Shown here: positions 15,659 to 16,314 of the stretch, one piece after another | How positions within the stretch are numbered: the first letter of the stretch is position 1 | How the letters are laid out: each line of letters starts with the position of its first letter | Assembly (NCBI GenBank): GCA_031178305.1 | Contig: JAPSJG010000026.1 | Coordinates: 1-16,314 of the forward strand | DNA: 16,314 nt | Reading direction: 5' to 3' | DNA from: Sinorhizobium sp. | GTDB taxonomy: Bacteria > Pseudomonadota > Alphaproteobacteria > Rhizobiales > Rhizobiaceae | Made by a program: the position numbers and the translations under genes | Notes under the pieces: model-generated | Seen by the model: only the letters and a program-made list of their open reading frames with translations | Database searches by the model: none | What the model was told of the DNA's origin: nothing

Positions 15659-16314
15659 GTGACACCGACTCCTGACATTCTCCGCAGCCTAATTGCGGTC
15701 GCCGCGCTGATGTCGTCCTTCGCCAGCAACGCTGAGGCCGCCGAAACCACCTACCCGCTGACGCTCACCAATTGCGGCCGCGAAGTCACTTTTCAGAAGG
15801 CGCCAGAAAGTGCCGTCTCGATCGGCCAGAGCAGCACGGAGATCATGTATCTGCTCGGCCTTCAGAACCGGATGGTCGGTACCGCCGTCTGGATCGGCCC
15901 TGTCATCGGGGGCTACGAAGAGGCGAACGCCAGGGTGGAGCGTCTTGCCGACAACGATCCGAGCTTCGAGAGCGTCGTTGGCAAGAAGCCGGATATCGTC
16001 ACCGCGCAGTTCCAGTGGCACGTCGGGCCCGAGGGCGTCGTCGCCAAGCCGGAGCAGTTCGAGGAACTTGGCATTCCGGTCTACACGTCGCCGGCCGATT
16101 GCGTCGGCAAGGACAACACGGGCGGTGGCGATGGCATTCGCCACGCGGTTTTCACCATGGACCTCATCTACCAGGAGATTGCCGAAATGGCGCAGATCTT
16201 CAACGTCCAGGACCGCGGCGAGAAGCTGATCGCCGAGCTGAAGGCGCGTGAGCATGCGGCGAAGACGAAGATCGCATCGGCCAATGGCAAGCTCTCCGCC
16301 GTGTTCTGGTTCTC
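15659..16314 (+). CDS. Periplasmic substrate-binding protein of a corrinoid/iron-type ABC importer (partial)
   Basis: The frame starts at a GTG with GGGGAG eight bases upstream and stays open to the end of the window, so 218 residues are seen and the C-terminus is missing. Residues about 8-28 form a signal peptide (hydrophobic LIAVAALM, then SNAEA). The mature protein begins TTYPLTLTNCGREVTF, the typical start of FecB/BtuF/HmuT-type binding proteins, with KAPESAVSIGQSSTEIMYLLG and KKPDIVT matching the two-lobe class III fold. The cobalamin riboswitch upstream makes a corrinoid or cobalt-related substrate most likely, though siderophore or heme binding cannot be excluded by sequence alone. Permease and ATPase genes are expected beyond the window. 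No other reading frame here is credible. Confidence 0.9.
   Translation, partial: MTPTPDILRSLIAVAALMSSFASNAEAAETTYPLTLTNCGREVTFQKAPESAVSIGQSSTEIMYLLGLQNRMVGTAVWIGPVIGGYEEANARVERLADNDPSFESVVGKKPDIVTAQFQWHVGPEGVVAKPEQFEELGIPVYTSPADCVGKDNTGGGDGIRHAVFTMDLIYQEIAEMAQIFNVQDRGEKLIAELKAREHAAKTKIASANGKLSAVFWF

Noticed and set aside
15454..15750. A 98-codon minus-strand frame beyond the riboswitch
   Set aside because: It runs antisense to the leader and to the start of the transport gene and shows no recognisable motif.

Overview
The window is a piece of a high-GC alphaproteobacterial chromosome, most like Sinorhizobium/Ensifer (Rhizobiaceae). The evidence is the close resemblance of AcnA, FtsY, DapF and YciB to rhizobial proteins as I remember them, the split cytochrome c maturation cluster ccmABCDG without ccmEFH, the dapF-mtaB-ftsY-yciB order, and RIME-type palindromic intergenic repeats. 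No species can be named from sequence reading alone. Almost all of it is ordinary housekeeping DNA. I see no phage, transposase, CRISPR array, tRNA or rRNA.

Layout, left to right. 1-283: no supported gene, one RIME-like repeat. 284-1057 (-): exported DUF1223 thioredoxin-like protein. 1338-4028 (-): aconitase AcnA, with a hairpin terminator just after it. 4029-4297: divergent control region with a perfect 15-bp dyad. 4298-7325 (+): ccmA, ccmB, ccmC, ccmD, ccmG, which export and handle heme and supply reductant for c-type cytochrome assembly; a striking 31-bp palindrome separates ccmB from ccmC. 7326-7576: two inverted RIME-like repeats between convergent genes. 7577-12838 (-): a tightly packed run transcribed in the order dapF (lysine/peptidoglycan), mtaB (tRNA modification), ftsY (SRP receptor), yciB (inner-membrane/septation) and a DUF2585 membrane protein. 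12921-13931 (-): NAPE-PLD-like metallo-beta-lactamase-fold hydrolase. 14047-15170 (+): MarR regulator translationally coupled to a membrane-anchored isochorismatase-type hydrolase. 15171-15658: a cobalamin riboswitch leader. 15659-end (+): a substrate-binding protein of an iron/corrinoid-type ABC importer, cut by the window edge.

Start codons were re-chosen where the longest open frame was clearly too long. ccmG starts at 6714, mtaB at a TTG at 11921, the DUF2585 protein at 8167, yciB at 8796 and dapF at a TTG at 12838. Many neighbours overlap by four bases (ATGA, TTGA, GTGA), which suggests translational coupling.

The most interesting observations are these. The N-terminal acidic domain of FtsY is built partly from four in-frame palindromic repeat elements, arranged as two copies of a two-element unit about 111 residues apart. 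There is a dyad between acnA and the ccm genes and a long palindrome inside the ccm cluster. The MarR gene appears to have a leaderless promoter with an inverted repeat inside it. A short reading frame with a good ribosome-binding site lies just after the cobalamin aptamer.
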